From positions 2,294,001 to 2,358,000 of the forward strand of contig NC_072813.1 of assembly GCF_003013715.1 (NCBI RefSeq): a stretch of 64,000 bases of DNA, read 5' to 3'. Shown piece after piece: positions 9,704 to 19,731 of the stretch. Origin of the DNA: Candidozyma auris. Taxonomy: Eukaryota > Ascomycota > Pichiomycetes > Serinales > Metschnikowiaceae. Under the pieces are notes generated by a model. It had not been told where the DNA came from. It did not search any database and saw only the letters and a list, made by a program, of their open reading frames with translations. Numbering within the stretch: position 1 is the stretch's first letter; every line of letters starts with the position of its first letter. Both the position numbers and the translations under genes were made by a program.

Positions 9704-10030
9704 GAGACGAGCTTGCTCGAGTTTCCCACTTCTCTTCTTTTTTCTTCGTCCTCCTTCGGCTGTCAGTAGACGGTGTGGGCAGTCACTGAGGAGACCAATT
9801 GGGTGCAAACTGGAGGGAGCGCGCTCAGTGGAGTGTTTGTTTGGAAGTGACATCTGCTGCTTCTGCTGCCGCTGCCGCTGCTGCTGCTGCTACTGTCACT
9901 TCAAAGCCAGTGGGGAAGCTCTCGTCAAGGTTTCCATTTTTCGAGACCGTAAACGTGCTGTGTTTCCTTGCTAAGTCCGTGGACGTGTCTTTGGTTGTTC
10001 TCTGTCATTCCGCCTTCTGACTCCTCCCCT

Positions 10031-10082
10031 GCCTCCTCTGCCTGCCTCCTCTGCCTGCCTCCTCTGCCTGCCTCCTCTGCCT
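10031..10082 (+). repeat. 13-bp tandem repeat, 4 copies
   Basis: Four perfect copies of GCCTCCTCTGCCT, followed by extra GCCT units to about 10093. It is a minisatellite-like array inside the gene-poor region. Confidence 0.85.
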
Positions 10083-12348
10083 GCCTGCCTGCCCGAGTGC
10101 GCTGCTCTAATTTCCCGGTCCAGCGCACAAAATTTTCCCACCTCGAGCCTCAGACGGCCCATGCTACTGGCCCAAGTCGTTTGAGCCGCTCTTTGCACAC
10201 CACGCCCATCGGCTGGAAATGTGCAAGCTGAGCAACTGAGGTGACTACATTTTGTATTCTTACATTTCCTCAGTTGCCGGTTGCCCGTTGCCGGTTGCCA
10301 GTTTTCCTGATTGCCCCTGGCCAAAACCTCCCCTTAGCGCACGGTTTGCAGGCGTTGGTCCAGTGCGCTCGCTGCTGCCATTGTCGCTGGCGGTATCTCA
10401 CTGTCTGGTTCAGGCAAGTGATAGGCAGGGGAACAAGCATATGATTTGCAGCAGTGACGATTGCCAAACGACATTGTGGTGACTGGAGCCTCCTGTTTTG
10501 AAGACGCTCTTTACATTTTCGTACGATTTGCCTTTTCTTTTCTCCTTCATCTCTTTTGGTATCGTGCTTTTACGTTTTTGGTGGTATCCTTGCTGTGTGA
10601 GCCTGCGCTGCAAATTGTTCGTTCCTGGCTGAGAGGCCTTTTAAAACTCTGGTGACTTGCCTTCGCACGATGCCTTAAACCACAATGCCCTGGACCTCGA
10701 GCAATCTCTCTGCTAACATTTTAGTGGCAAGTTCATTGACGAGGTCTCTTGGCCGTAAAGCCCACAATCTGTCTTTTTAATTTTTTTCCCTTCCCCCTCA
10801 CCTCATGCCGTTTCTGGTTGCTGAGTACTGTTTGCGCTTTCTCCTTGATAGAGCCTTTCGCAGACATTAAGCAACATTCCCTCTGGTCACAAAACTGCCC
10901 GCTCAGGGTCTCTTTGGCAAAGCTGTTATCAAGAATGCGTTGCTGTTGTGGGATTGACCGTTTCATCGACTTTGTTGCCTGGAGCTTGCAAATAGCAGCG
11001 TAATCTTACAGATAAGAGGTTGTAAGCCCTGGCTAGGCAATGGGATTCATAGTCGTAGAAGTGTGAGATGGTAGTAGAGTTATCACCTGGAAAGTGGTAT
11101 TGCGGGTTCACCGTGCTTGAATTACTTATCACTGGTAAAGTATGCATTTGTCCAGCCTCCTTTCTTTAAAGATGAGTATCAAAGCAACTCGATGAATAGG
11201 GCTGAATTCGTTTGCTGGATTATGGAAACTCTGAAGTCTTAGTAATATTTATGGACAGACGGGGCGATGAACCTACATTCAACAAATTCATGTGGTGATG
11301 TCCAAACATCCTCACTCTAGAGTCGAGTCTGTCTGATATTAGAAGACAATTTATGCTTACTTTTGAAGTTTGAGTGGGCTTTCCGTATCTCCATGTGAGT
11401 AATCTGTACTTCCACATATCAGCTTAGCATCAAAGCCAAGGTCAAGAATCAAACATATATGAAGTATTAGACACTGGCGAAGGATAGGCTAGCACTTAGT
11501 GTCAGTGCCAAACACGAGTGAAAAATCAACAAGATTCCCTAGGGCTGAACAAGGGATGTATCAGTTCCATTTGCGCTTTGTGACCGTGAGATGTCTGGGA
11601 AAGTCCGGATAATACCAGGGAGGTTTCTTGAAAATGCCTTTTCTGACAGCAATATACATAAATTGGCAATATGATCCTGCAATTGGGCATTTCCACTTGT
11701 CATTCAAATTCTTTTCTACCTTGGAGACTTTTAGAATGGTGCAGCACTAATCTTGGTTAGAATATGACTGCAGCAACAGACTGAAGCGAGATTGGGTCTT
11801 TTAACACCAATAGAGATTTTGAGCTCATTCTTTGAACCACCATCACCTTCACCAGAGGATTCACAGTATCTGTCGTGACGAGATGCAGCGGGTAAGAAGC
11901 TTCAACATGATTTGAGACCAGCGATTAGAACTTTACTCAAGATATGAGGTGGAAGACGGTGAGGAAATCTCCAAAAATCACTCCGAAGGTTCACAATTGA
12001 GGGTGTGGTGAAAAGGGTAAGAAATGTAGGCCGACAGTCGATTCTTGGAATCCAGCAGAACATAGCTTGCGACACACAGTTCTAAAAAGCCACAATGTGC
12101 TTTCCGAATAATCAGAATGGTGAATTCCGATGAAGGCATATCTACATATTTTACCTTCCCAGATAATGGTCACTAGTCATCATCTCATGAAGATGGAACG
12201 TGGTCACCAAAAGTGTGCCATGGCAACGTCAGAGACTGCCAAATAGCTTTCCTATCTAGCTTCTATTCCATGGTCAAAAAAATTATCTAAGGGCTTTTCG
12301 ATTGCCAAATTACATGACTTTCTACCTTGCCTCTGTGTTTCAACATAA

Positions 12349-12360
12349 ATGGCTGCAAAA
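12349..12360 (+). promoter_or_regulatory. Recurrent promoter word, A-form
   Basis: ATGGCTGCAAAA, 466 bp upstream of the ECM25 ATG. It is the only strict copy in the 4.7 kb between DAD1 and ECM25. Confidence 0.55.
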
Positions 12361-12825
12361 TACTACCCAATTAGGACAACGCGCCTCGAGGCCACAATGG
12401 GTAAGCTTGAACTTGTAACCTCCAGTCACTCGATTCTACAGCAATTTCTTCTTTTGCTCAATCTGCTCGATCCAATTCAATTTGCTTCCTCTTGCATTCT
12501 GATCATTCTTCATTCCTCCTCAACCACTGTCCTTCTCGGCCCCGTGCGGTTCCGATGTTTACCTTTTCCCCAATGCAAACGGCCCTACCACCCAACTACG
12601 TTCAGCCCAATTCTTCAAGATTACAGTACCAAAAAAAAAAAATCCTACGCCGAAACCGACACCAAATATTTCAGATTTTTTGTCAATTTCTCTCTATCTC
12701 TCGTTTTTAGTGGTAATTTCATTCCCCTTATCTGGGCCACCCGCACCGCGGTAATGTCTACTGGCTCTTTTTCGCTCTGAAATCTCTCCTTCACCTTTCC
12801 TCCTCCAAACCTTCTCTTTACCCCC

Positions 12826-14388
12826 ATGGAGAGAATATTCTTCAAATCAGACATCGAGGACGCGTACCTGGGCTTGCCCATCTACGTGTTTGACACGTCC
12901 TATTTGCCCTCCCCAGACGTGATCGACTATGACCTCTTCATCCCAACGCTTATGAATACGTTACCGCTGGAAAAGTACATCTTGGTGATGTTCTCGTGTG
13001 GTTTGAACAAAATACTGTGGATCCACGGTGTCAAGTTCTTACGGCTGTTTCTTTCGCCCGAGACGTCCAACTTCGATAATCTACATAAGATCATAGCTGT
13101 TCACGAAAGCTGGTTTGTGAAATCCATAGCGCTGATCTTGACCAACATCTCCATCTCGAAAAAGACTTTGACTCGCTTGCACAAGCTCTTTGACCCTTCA
13201 TCCCGCCATCTGGATACTCTTATAAGCTGTGGCTCCTTGGCTGAACTTCTGGGATACGTTGATATCACCAGGTTGAAGATATCCTTAAACATTTACAAGC
13301 ACGATGCCCAGACAACCAACTCCACCAAAATCTCATTCAATTGCCCGACAATGAGCCTTATAACAGAAAAAACGACCTACTCTCCACATTCGGATCCCCT
13401 ATTCACCTACCACTTCAATCAAATCTTCCGCATTATCGATACGTACGGTCCCAAGGCTCAAGACATCTTCATGAAGCCAGGGAACCGCCAGAACACAGAA
13501 ATCTTATTTCAATGCATCCTCCGAAACCAATTTATCTGGATTAACGACTGGGATCTCCATTGCATCGCTCTGACATTCAAAAAGATTCTTCTGACAGTGA
13601 CGCCTCCCCTTATTGACATTGACGATATCACTTTGCCCATGAAGGATGATTTGGACTACACTTTGATGGTTTTGAACAAAAACTTTGCTTTAGGCACTGC
13701 TGCCGCATCAGTTTTGTTTCGTGTGATCGACCTATGCTCTAAAATAGTGGACCACACTGATGCAACTAGACATCAACCACTTAGCATTCTGAAGTGCATG
13801 TGTCACGCTTTAACTCATGAACTAAAACTGCTGCAAAACACACACCGTACATCAATTGCCGTAAGGTACATCAAAAACCTCATTTTGCATTGGGGCAAAA
13901 TACGACCCTTGTTCTATGGTAGGCTTTCAGACACTGCTGAAGGTTGCAAAGAGAATGAAAAATACGACGAACTGTATGACCTATCGCATGACATCACCAT
14001 GGAGGAAGCCAACACTAGTGGAGAAGAGGAGAATCAAAGAGTTCAGGTTAACACAAATACCATTCTAGACAACAACACTGCACTAGCATTACCAAGCGAA
14101 CCAAATGAAAAATCAACACCGCCTCCAAGGCCAGCCACAAGACGAGCATATACAAAAGAACCATCAAAGAAGGAAAAGCTACAGGATGTATCCAATATCA
14201 AAGCACAATGGCCTCCACAAAAGTATAAATTCAAGAGAGACAACCTACCTACGAAAGAGAAGCCTGTAGAGGAGGAAGTGCCACAGTTGCCTGTGAAACG
14301 ACCAGTGGTGAGAGGACGAAAGGTAGGAGAGCTAACGAGGCTTTTTGAGGAAAGAACTCAGGCCATGAAGCTACTTGGCGCTATATAA
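12826..14388 (+). CDS. ECM25: Ecm25-like CRAL-TRIO/RhoGAP-related protein
   Basis: A 520-residue homologue of S. cerevisiae Ecm25, a poorly characterised cell-wall/polarity protein. Residues 1-150 form a divergent CRAL-TRIO-like domain (IYVFDTSYLPSPDVIDYDL, IHGVKFLRLF, IAVHESWFVKS, ELLGYVDITRLKISLNIY), matching Ecm25 closely. Residues about 195-370 resemble a RhoGAP fold, but the arginine-finger motif GIFRxxG is replaced by DIFMKPGN, so GAP activity is doubtful. The tail is acidic, then proline/basic (STPPPRPATRR), a possible SH3 ligand. The CTG at 12868-12870 aligns with Ser in S. cerevisiae (NSG..IYVFD). It is convergent with the RBF1-like gene, 82 bp apart. Confidence 0.85.
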   Translation: MERIFFKSDIEDAYLGLPIYVFDTSYLPSPDVIDYDLFIPTLMNTLPLEKYILVMFSCGLNKILWIHGVKFLRLFLSPETSNFDNLHKIIAVHESWFVKSIALILTNISISKKTLTRLHKLFDPSSRHLDTLISCGSLAELLGYVDITRLKISLNIYKHDAQTTNSTKISFNCPTMSLITEKTTYSPHSDPLFTYHFNQIFRIIDTYGPKAQDIFMKPGNRQNTEILFQCILRNQFIWINDWDLHCIALTFKKILLTVTPPLIDIDDITLPMKDDLDYTLMVLNKNFALGTAAASVLFRVIDLCSKIVDHTDATRHQPLSILKCMCHALTHELKLLQNTHRTSIAVRYIKNLILHWGKIRPLFYGRLSDTAEGCKENEKYDELYDLSHDITMEEANTSGEEENQRVQVNTNTILDNNTALALPSEPNEKSTPPPRPATRRAYTKEPSKKEKLQDVSNIKAQWPPQKYKFKRDNLPTKEKPVEEEVPQLPVKRPVVRGRKVGELTRLFEERTQAMKLLGAI

Positions 14389-14470
14389 TACTTGTATACA
14401 TTGGGAACATCGGAAATTCGGCAGGCATTATTATACAACTATTGTACAAGGAACTAATATACAGATTTTA

Positions 14471-15805
14471 TCAATCGCCAACCAAGCGGCTATCGATGTT
14501 GTCGATGGTAAGATCGCTGTTGGAGTTACCATGCGTGGCATTGGCAACGGCTGCGATTGCTGCTGCTGCAGTGCTATCGTTATGGTCCGAGTCATGAAGA
14601 CCGTGCTCTTGCAACTGTTGCTGGTAGTGTTGTAGTTGTTGCTCGTCCAAGTGATGCAGATGATGGGAAAGGGAATGAGAGATGTCCTCGTGGTGATGGT
14701 GATGGTGGGAGTTGTGGGCGTCTTCAGCAGCCTGAATCTGCCGCTGCAACTCCTCGTGCCGCTGCCTCTCCAACTCGTACAGCATAACTTCGTCGTGGTC
14801 ATCGTCGTCGTCGCCATCCATAACCTCGTGGTACAGCGCAGCGTTGCGGCGTCTCTTGACCCCCAGTGGAGTCACGCCAGCACCCATATACTTGTTCAGC
14901 TTCTTGAGTTTCCGCTTGTAGCCTCGAATCTCGTTGTATATGTCTTCTCTTTTGATCAACACGTCCGGGAACTGGTGCTTTATTTTCGCCTCGATGTGCG
15001 ATGGTTTGGTGCCTACCTTGTACAAATCCAATATGAGCAAGTTCAACTCGTCTGACCGTTTACGCAACATTGGATGATTAGACAACGGGTCCAATTGCGG
15101 ATGGTTGTGCTCGTTGCAAGTCGTTCTTAGAGACCAAATCGAGTTGCTTTTCCGGAACGACGCAGTCATGGAGAACGGGCACCGCAACTTCTTGGTTCTG
15201 GCATGGGAGTCCAACACGTACCCTGTGCCAGCTTCGTTCAACTCACGTTGTGCAGCCTCTTCCTCCTCCTCCTGCTGCTGCTGCTGTATCGTCTTGCCCT
15301 TCTTGTGGCGGTACCTCCCACCCAACTCACACGTGTAGTAAATGGCTTTCCGATTGGAATGGGCAATGACAATACCAAACCCATTGACCCGGGCGAAATC
15401 CGCAATGAACTCGTTGAGCTCCTCTCTTGTGTGGAAATTCTGTTCCGGGAACGGCCGGGTGATCAAGTTGCCTTCGTTGGTGATGGTGTTTTCCAGCACC
15501 GGGTATATTTTCAGCCTCAGATCAATGATGGGCTCTGGAATCTGGATGTTGTACTCCAGCTCGCCCACATCGTGTAGGTGCTGTTGATGATGATACAACG
15601 CCTGGGCCGCCTGAGCTGCCTCGGCAGCGTGTTGTTCCTGGCTGACATCAGAGCCCTTGGAATGCTCCAATTTCACTCTGTTTTCGTCAAGCCGACTTGT
15701 GTCGATTCGACTTGTGTCGTCAAGACCATGGCCATTGACCTGGTTTTTGACTGCAGTGAGGAGCTGCTCATCGATGTTGGTAGTGTAGTCCTCTTCGTGA
15801 CTCAT
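14471..15805 (-). CDS. RBF1: FAR1/WRKY-GCM1-type transcription factor, Rbf1-like
   Basis: A 444-residue DNA-binding protein with a transposase-derived FAR1 (WRKY-GCM1) zinc domain at about residues 124-236. The likely zinc ligands are Cys159, Cys209, His233 and His235 (YYTC..LRCPF..TCNEHNHP). A polyQ/E linker lies inside the domain, and a Gln/His-rich tail follows (HHHHHH, LQHYQQQLQ). Candida Rbf1, an RPG-box-binding regulator of filamentation with Gln-rich ends, is the best-known factor of this kind, but the exact orthology is inference. I chose the ATG at 15805 because a TATA tract lies about 245 bp upstream. A further in-frame ATG at 15985 would sit only about 60 bp from it and adds a different, Arg-rich N-terminus. 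Confidence 0.7.
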   Translation of the reverse strand: MSHEEDYTTNIDEQLLTAVKNQVNGHGLDDTSRIDTSRLDENRVKLEHSKGSDVSQEQHAAEAAQAAQALYHHQQHLHDVGELEYNIQIPEPIIDLRLKIYPVLENTITNEGNLITRPFPEQNFHTREELNEFIADFARVNGFGIVIAHSNRKAIYYTCELGGRYRHKKGKTIQQQQQEEEEEAAQRELNEAGTGYVLDSHARTKKLRCPFSMTASFRKSNSIWSLRTTCNEHNHPQLDPLSNHPMLRKRSDELNLLILDLYKVGTKPSHIEAKIKHQFPDVLIKREDIYNEIRGYKRKLKKLNKYMGAGVTPLGVKRRRNAALYHEVMDGDDDDDHDEVMLYELERQRHEELQRQIQAAEDAHNSHHHHHHEDISHSLSHHLHHLDEQQLQHYQQQLQEHGLHDSDHNDSTAAAAIAAVANATHGNSNSDLTIDNIDSRLVGD

Positions 15806-16045
15806 GTGCGAGATTGATGTATCAGATGGAGTGCAAGAACCAAACGGCTGGGTAGGGCACTTACCGATTGTAGGTCGTGTTTGAGAGGAGGTAGTGTCGA
15901 TGAGAATAAATTTGCTGGGTTGCCTCCTTCCCCCGGCTGTGTGCAGGACACGCAAAATGGCGGGTACCCTTAGTAATCCAGACATGAAGGATACAGTAGC
16001 TTCAGTTAGAAACGTTTGAAGCATGTGAACTTCAGAGTGGGCTGT

Positions 16046-16059
16046 TATATATATTATAA
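16046..16059 (-). promoter_or_regulatory. TATA tract of the RBF1-like gene
   Basis: TATATATATTATAA (readable on either strand), about 245 bp before the ATG at 15805, a typical yeast spacing. Confidence 0.5.
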
Positions 16060-16196
16060 CTGTGACCGTCTCATGGTAATCTATGTATTGATTGTTGTGG
16101 ACTATGCCGGTTGATTGTATGGAAATTCGAAGCTGGACGTGGTTACAGTCCCCTCTGGATAGAGTGGTGGTGTGCAGTGTATGCAGTAGGCTCAAA

Positions 16197-16208
16197 TTGG
16201 CTGCAAAC
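16197..16208 (+). promoter_or_regulatory. Recurrent promoter word, near copy
   Basis: TTGGCTGCAAAC, 392 bp upstream of the RBF1-like ATG. Confidence 0.5.
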
Positions 16209-16428
16209 GAACCAGAGCAAACCATATATGTCCCTGGTTGAAGCCGTCAGAAAATCCTTCAGTCTCCAACAGTCACCTTTTGTTGTATTTCAATAAGACA
16301 CATCTCTGGCTAATTGTTTTTCCATCCTGCGGACTATGCAGTGAAGGCTCTGTCCCATCAGCTCAACGAGTCCTCGAGTCAGAACATCAAAGAGGTGGTC
16401 TCTAAATCACAAATGGTAGGCCCTTGCC

Positions 16429-17376
16429 TCAGCTGGTCTCTCTGAGTGCTCTGTCAGCCCAAGTGGGTAACACAAAAGCAGCCTCATGCACGGCTGCGCT
16501 GTAGTACTTGAACATCTTACCCTCGGTGTCTCTCAGCAACGTCCGCAACGGCTTAGTCAAGTTCTTGCTTGTGTCCATGGTGGCCACAATGAGCCCCAAC
16601 TGGCCGCTTGTATATGAAGGCATGTAGCACTGACAGTACTCGACGTTGGAGAACACCTGGGCAGCTTTCTCCTTCAAGCTGCTCAAGTAGGTCAAATTGA
16701 GCCAGATGTTCTCGCTACTTTGCATAATGACAATCCCGTCCTGCTTGACAGCATCTTTCAACAAGTTGAAGTAATTGACCTGGAAAAACTCCTCTGCAGG
16801 GCCCTCCGGGTCGGACGAGTCGGTGATAATGACATCGAACTTGTGGGATTCGTCGAGCACGCTCAAATTCTGCAAGAACTGGAATCCGTCGGCAATCTCT
16901 ATTTTCACTCTAGGATGATCGTGGAACTTGGCCATCTCAGGCAAGTACTTGACGCTGAGCTCGATGACCTTCTTGTCGATCTCCACCATGGTGATGTCAT
17001 CGACACCTTTACCGAGATGTTTCACGAGCTCCCTTACAACGCCACAATCGCCGCCGCCAATTACCAACACCTTCTTTGGGTACGGATGGCTCATGATGGG
17101 CACGTGAGTGATGAGCTCCTGGTAGGAGAACTCGTCTTTCTCCGTGCACTGGATGATGCCGTTCAAAACAAGCACGTTGCCAAACGTCAGCGACTGAAAG
17201 ATCAAGATGTCTTGGAACTCCAGCTTCTCGTGGTGGAGAATCTTGTCGATTTTGAGGCCAAACGACTGTCCAGGGAAGTACTCGTCGTTGAGCTCGTGGA
17301 ACCACATGGCGCCGTTAAGCTTGGACACGGCTGGGTGGGTGAAATTGTCGAGGTCGAGGTCGAGCTGGTCAGACAT
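16429..17376 (-). CDS. SPE3: Spermidine synthase
   Basis: Transfers aminopropyl from decarboxylated S-adenosylmethionine to putrescine to make spermidine (cytosol). The 315-residue protein starts with the short N-terminal beta domain (WFHELND..PGQSFGLKI). It then shows DEFSYQE (81-87), the SAM-binding GGGDCGVVRE (107-116), the acidic ligand in VEID (131-134) and the catalytic loop TDSSDPEGPAEEFF (185-198). This is the spermidine rather than spermine synthase pattern. It starts at the first ATG, and the length is within the usual 290-320. Its promoter faces the STP gene across 2.35 kb. Confidence 0.95.
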   Translation of the reverse strand: MSDQLDLDLDNFTHPAVSKLNGAMWFHELNDEYFPGQSFGLKIDKILHHEKLEFQDILIFQSLTFGNVLVLNGIIQCTEKDEFSYQELITHVPIMSHPYPKKVLVIGGGDCGVVRELVKHLGKGVDDITMVEIDKKVIELSVKYLPEMAKFHDHPRVKIEIADGFQFLQNLSVLDESHKFDVIITDSSDPEGPAEEFFQVNYFNLLKDAVKQDGIVIMQSSENIWLNLTYLSSLKEKAAQVFSNVEYCQCYMPSYTSGQLGLIVATMDTSKNLTKPLRTLLRDTEGKMFKYYSAAVHEAAFVLPTWADRALRETS

Positions 17377-18689
17377 TGGGAATTAAAGATAGTGGGCACA
17401 AGCGAGGGAGCAAAAGGGCTCGAAAGAGAAGGTGTGTAGTAGGTGGAAGGTGAAAATTCCGCGAACACTGTTGGGGGAGGCCGAGAGAGGGAATGTGGAT
17501 GTTTAAGTAACAAGTTGGAGAAAGATTAAAGGAAAATTGAATTTGTGAGAGAGCTGGGGAAAATTTAATCTTTTTTCTGTTTGTGTTTTTATGGTTGTGG
17601 GAAAGTGGGTGCTTAGCGGTATGGAGGTAGCGCTAACGCTAGTAGTAGCAGAAGTAACCTGATGTGTGGAGAGTATCCACAGAGGAGTTTCTTAACACCT
17701 CGCAAGAAGTAGGTAACAGGTAAGTAAAGAGAGTGCAATAGTCTTTCAAATTGAACAGAATCGGTCAAGCAATTGTTGACTGTAAATTCGTCAAATCCAG
17801 TGCAATTAACTCGGGGTTCTTCCCACAGTGATCTCACTGCCCACCAAGAATCGATCGCACCTTCTGTACTTTCCAGCTACTTTCCATCCAGGCACCCCCA
17901 GCTCTTACGAGCATCATATATTCACCGTTTTGTAGCAAAAACATCATCAAATGTGACCTTTCTTGCACTTGTTGTCCCGCACAGAATCTGACTAAGGCAA
18001 GGCGGCTATTCTTCTCCTGGTACCTACGTTCTACATTTTGCAACCATTTTCCTTCAGGTTCAGCAATACAATCCTACCGAGATTGAATCGTTTCAGTTGG
18101 CATGATTGTTTCTATCTTATCTGACCCCCAATCGACTGAAATCTGATTTCTCCAATTTTTTATTCACTTCCTTGTGCAACTAGTGGTTACAATTAGCGCC
18201 GCCCAGTCATCATCAGTGCACCAGCAAATCACTTGAGCCAATGGAATACGCTCATACCTCGAGTTCCCCATGATCAATTCCTACATTATCTAGAAGAAGA
18301 CGCTGCTGAAACTGGGAAAGAATTGCCTCAGGGCCTTCAACAAAGCCACTGACGCCCAACTCAACTAATCCCGTGGAATTTTCCAGGAGGCAAGAAAGCC
18401 ACCTTGGACCAATAGAATGCCCCGGACCAAAATGAAGAAAAAAGAAAAAAAAAAAAAAGTATACCTCCAGTGGGGTGCTTTTTTCTCATATTCTCCAATC
18501 ACGCTCCTGCGCTGTCGCCATTTTCTCCGGATTTCTCGCACAAGCACCTGCTTTTCCAGAACCCCTCATCAAGTGCTGCAAACCACTCTGGGGTAGTTAT
18601 GAAGGTTTTCTCGGCAGCGTTTCCTTGATTTGAGCCCCCACAGCCTGTCAGGTAAGGTGGCCTCGGCAAGGCAATTTATGGAAGTGCTG

Positions 18690-18701
18690 ACGGCTGCAAA
18701 A
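18690..18701 (+). promoter_or_regulatory. Recurrent promoter word, one mismatch
   Basis: ACGGCTGCAAAA, 1.03 kb upstream of the STP ATG. Confidence 0.45.
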
Positions 18702-18918
18702 ATGTCGTCGCATGGCCATCTCCTATGCCCCAGGTCATCTCCACGCACAGCACGATTTTCTAATTTTCAGTACCATTTTCGTGTTCTGGTAATGAAAATG
18801 AACATATTGATGCTTTTTTTGGCTCGTTTAAGCTCCTGGGGACCAAGTTCACTCGACCCCTGCTGAGGTAGCCGCGACATTGTCGCAAAGGCACAACGCT
18901 CAAGATGAACCTGAGAAA

Positions 18919-18930
18919 TGTTGCAGCCAT
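18919..18930 (-). promoter_or_regulatory. Recurrent promoter word, one mismatch
   Basis: TGTTGCAGCCAT on the + strand (ATGGCTGCAACA on the minus strand), 0.8 kb upstream of the STP ATG. Confidence 0.4.
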
Positions 18931-19731
18931 CAGCACAAATGAGTAAGGGTGTTCATGTACAAAAATAAAAAATAAGAAAAAAAAATTATGCTTGAACTGT
19001 GACGACATCATCCAAATAAGGGCCTTGACGATCATCTCTCAAGGATTATCTCACAGGCTGTCGCATTCGGCGCCTCTTTCGGCAACTCTCCCCAGATCTA
19101 CCACCTCACGGAACTGCACTTCCACGAAATGTAACATGACATTATCGCCCCACTTGATATTTTTCCAACAATAAATTCGCTGACAATACTTTGTATGTGT
19201 GTTCCTGCAGAAAAGCCCAGACCCGGCGCCATGCTCCGTGCACCGTTGCCCCATCCGTCATTTTTTCCTCTTCTTCCCACACGTTGTCCAGCTTGCCTCT
19301 TCTTGCCCACCCCCCAGGCAGCGCAGGTATGTGTGTGTCCTGCGTGTAAGAGTCCGGGGTTTTTTACCTCTCCGAGAAAAATTGCGGTACGCGCACGACA
19401 TTTGCATTTTTTTTTAGGGTTTTTTTTTTTTTTGAACCTTTCTTTTTCCGGTCACGGGCTCCTCTCCCTCTCGCGAAACTTAACTCTATCATCAAACAAA
19501 AAAAAAAAACTACCACTCAAAATCTTCCCACCCACTTTCTAGAGACCTTTATCGCTATACTTCTCAACCCCCTCTTGTTAGCCCTGGTATTTTTCCATCA
19601 TTTGCTTCCAGTTGCCCAAAAAACCCATTCCAGCCCAACCTCGATTTTCCTTTAATTTTCGTTCCACTTGCACTGTTCTTGGGGTTGCCAGATCCACAGT
19701 TATTTGTATCCCCTAGCCAACAGCGCCCGCC

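Larger units (their letters stand above)
9140..12825. other. 3.7-kb gene-poor intergenic region
   Basis: ORFs here lack ATG starts or are low-complexity shadows of GCC/CTG repeats, so I call no gene. Contents: divergent TATA boxes at 9420-9427 (-) and 9696-9703 (+), GGCAGGAA and GGCAGGCA repeats at about 9450-9500, a 13-bp tandem array at 10031-10082, GTTGCC/GGTTGCC repeats at about 10273-10302, and one recurrent word at 12349. The last 500 bp are the likely ECM25 promoter. Confidence 0.5.
15806..16428. other. RBF1-like promoter / SPE3 3' flank
   Basis: Contains a TATA tract (16046-16059), the recurrent word at 16197-16208 and an open extension of the RBF1-like frame. No separate gene is seen. 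Confidence 0.5.
17377..19731. other. 2.35-kb divergent promoter region (SPE3 / STP)
   Basis: No credible gene. It holds strict or near copies of the recurrent word at 18690 and 18919, the weaker form ATGGTTGCAAAA at 18036-18047 (minus), several A and T runs (18434-18457, about 19408-19435, 19498-19509) and a long C/T-rich leader directly upstream of the STP ATG. Confidence 0.5.

Noticed and set aside
9549..10020. Ala/Cys-rich + strand ORFs
   Set aside because: They start at non-ATG codons and are translations of a CTG/GCC trinucleotide tract in different frames.
15806..15985. N-terminal extension of the RBF1-like protein from ATG 15985, or an intron starting at the minus-strand GTAAGT near 15873
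   Set aside because: The TATA tract would be only about 60 bp from that ATG, and no branch site or acceptor was found for the donor; ATG 15805 is simpler.
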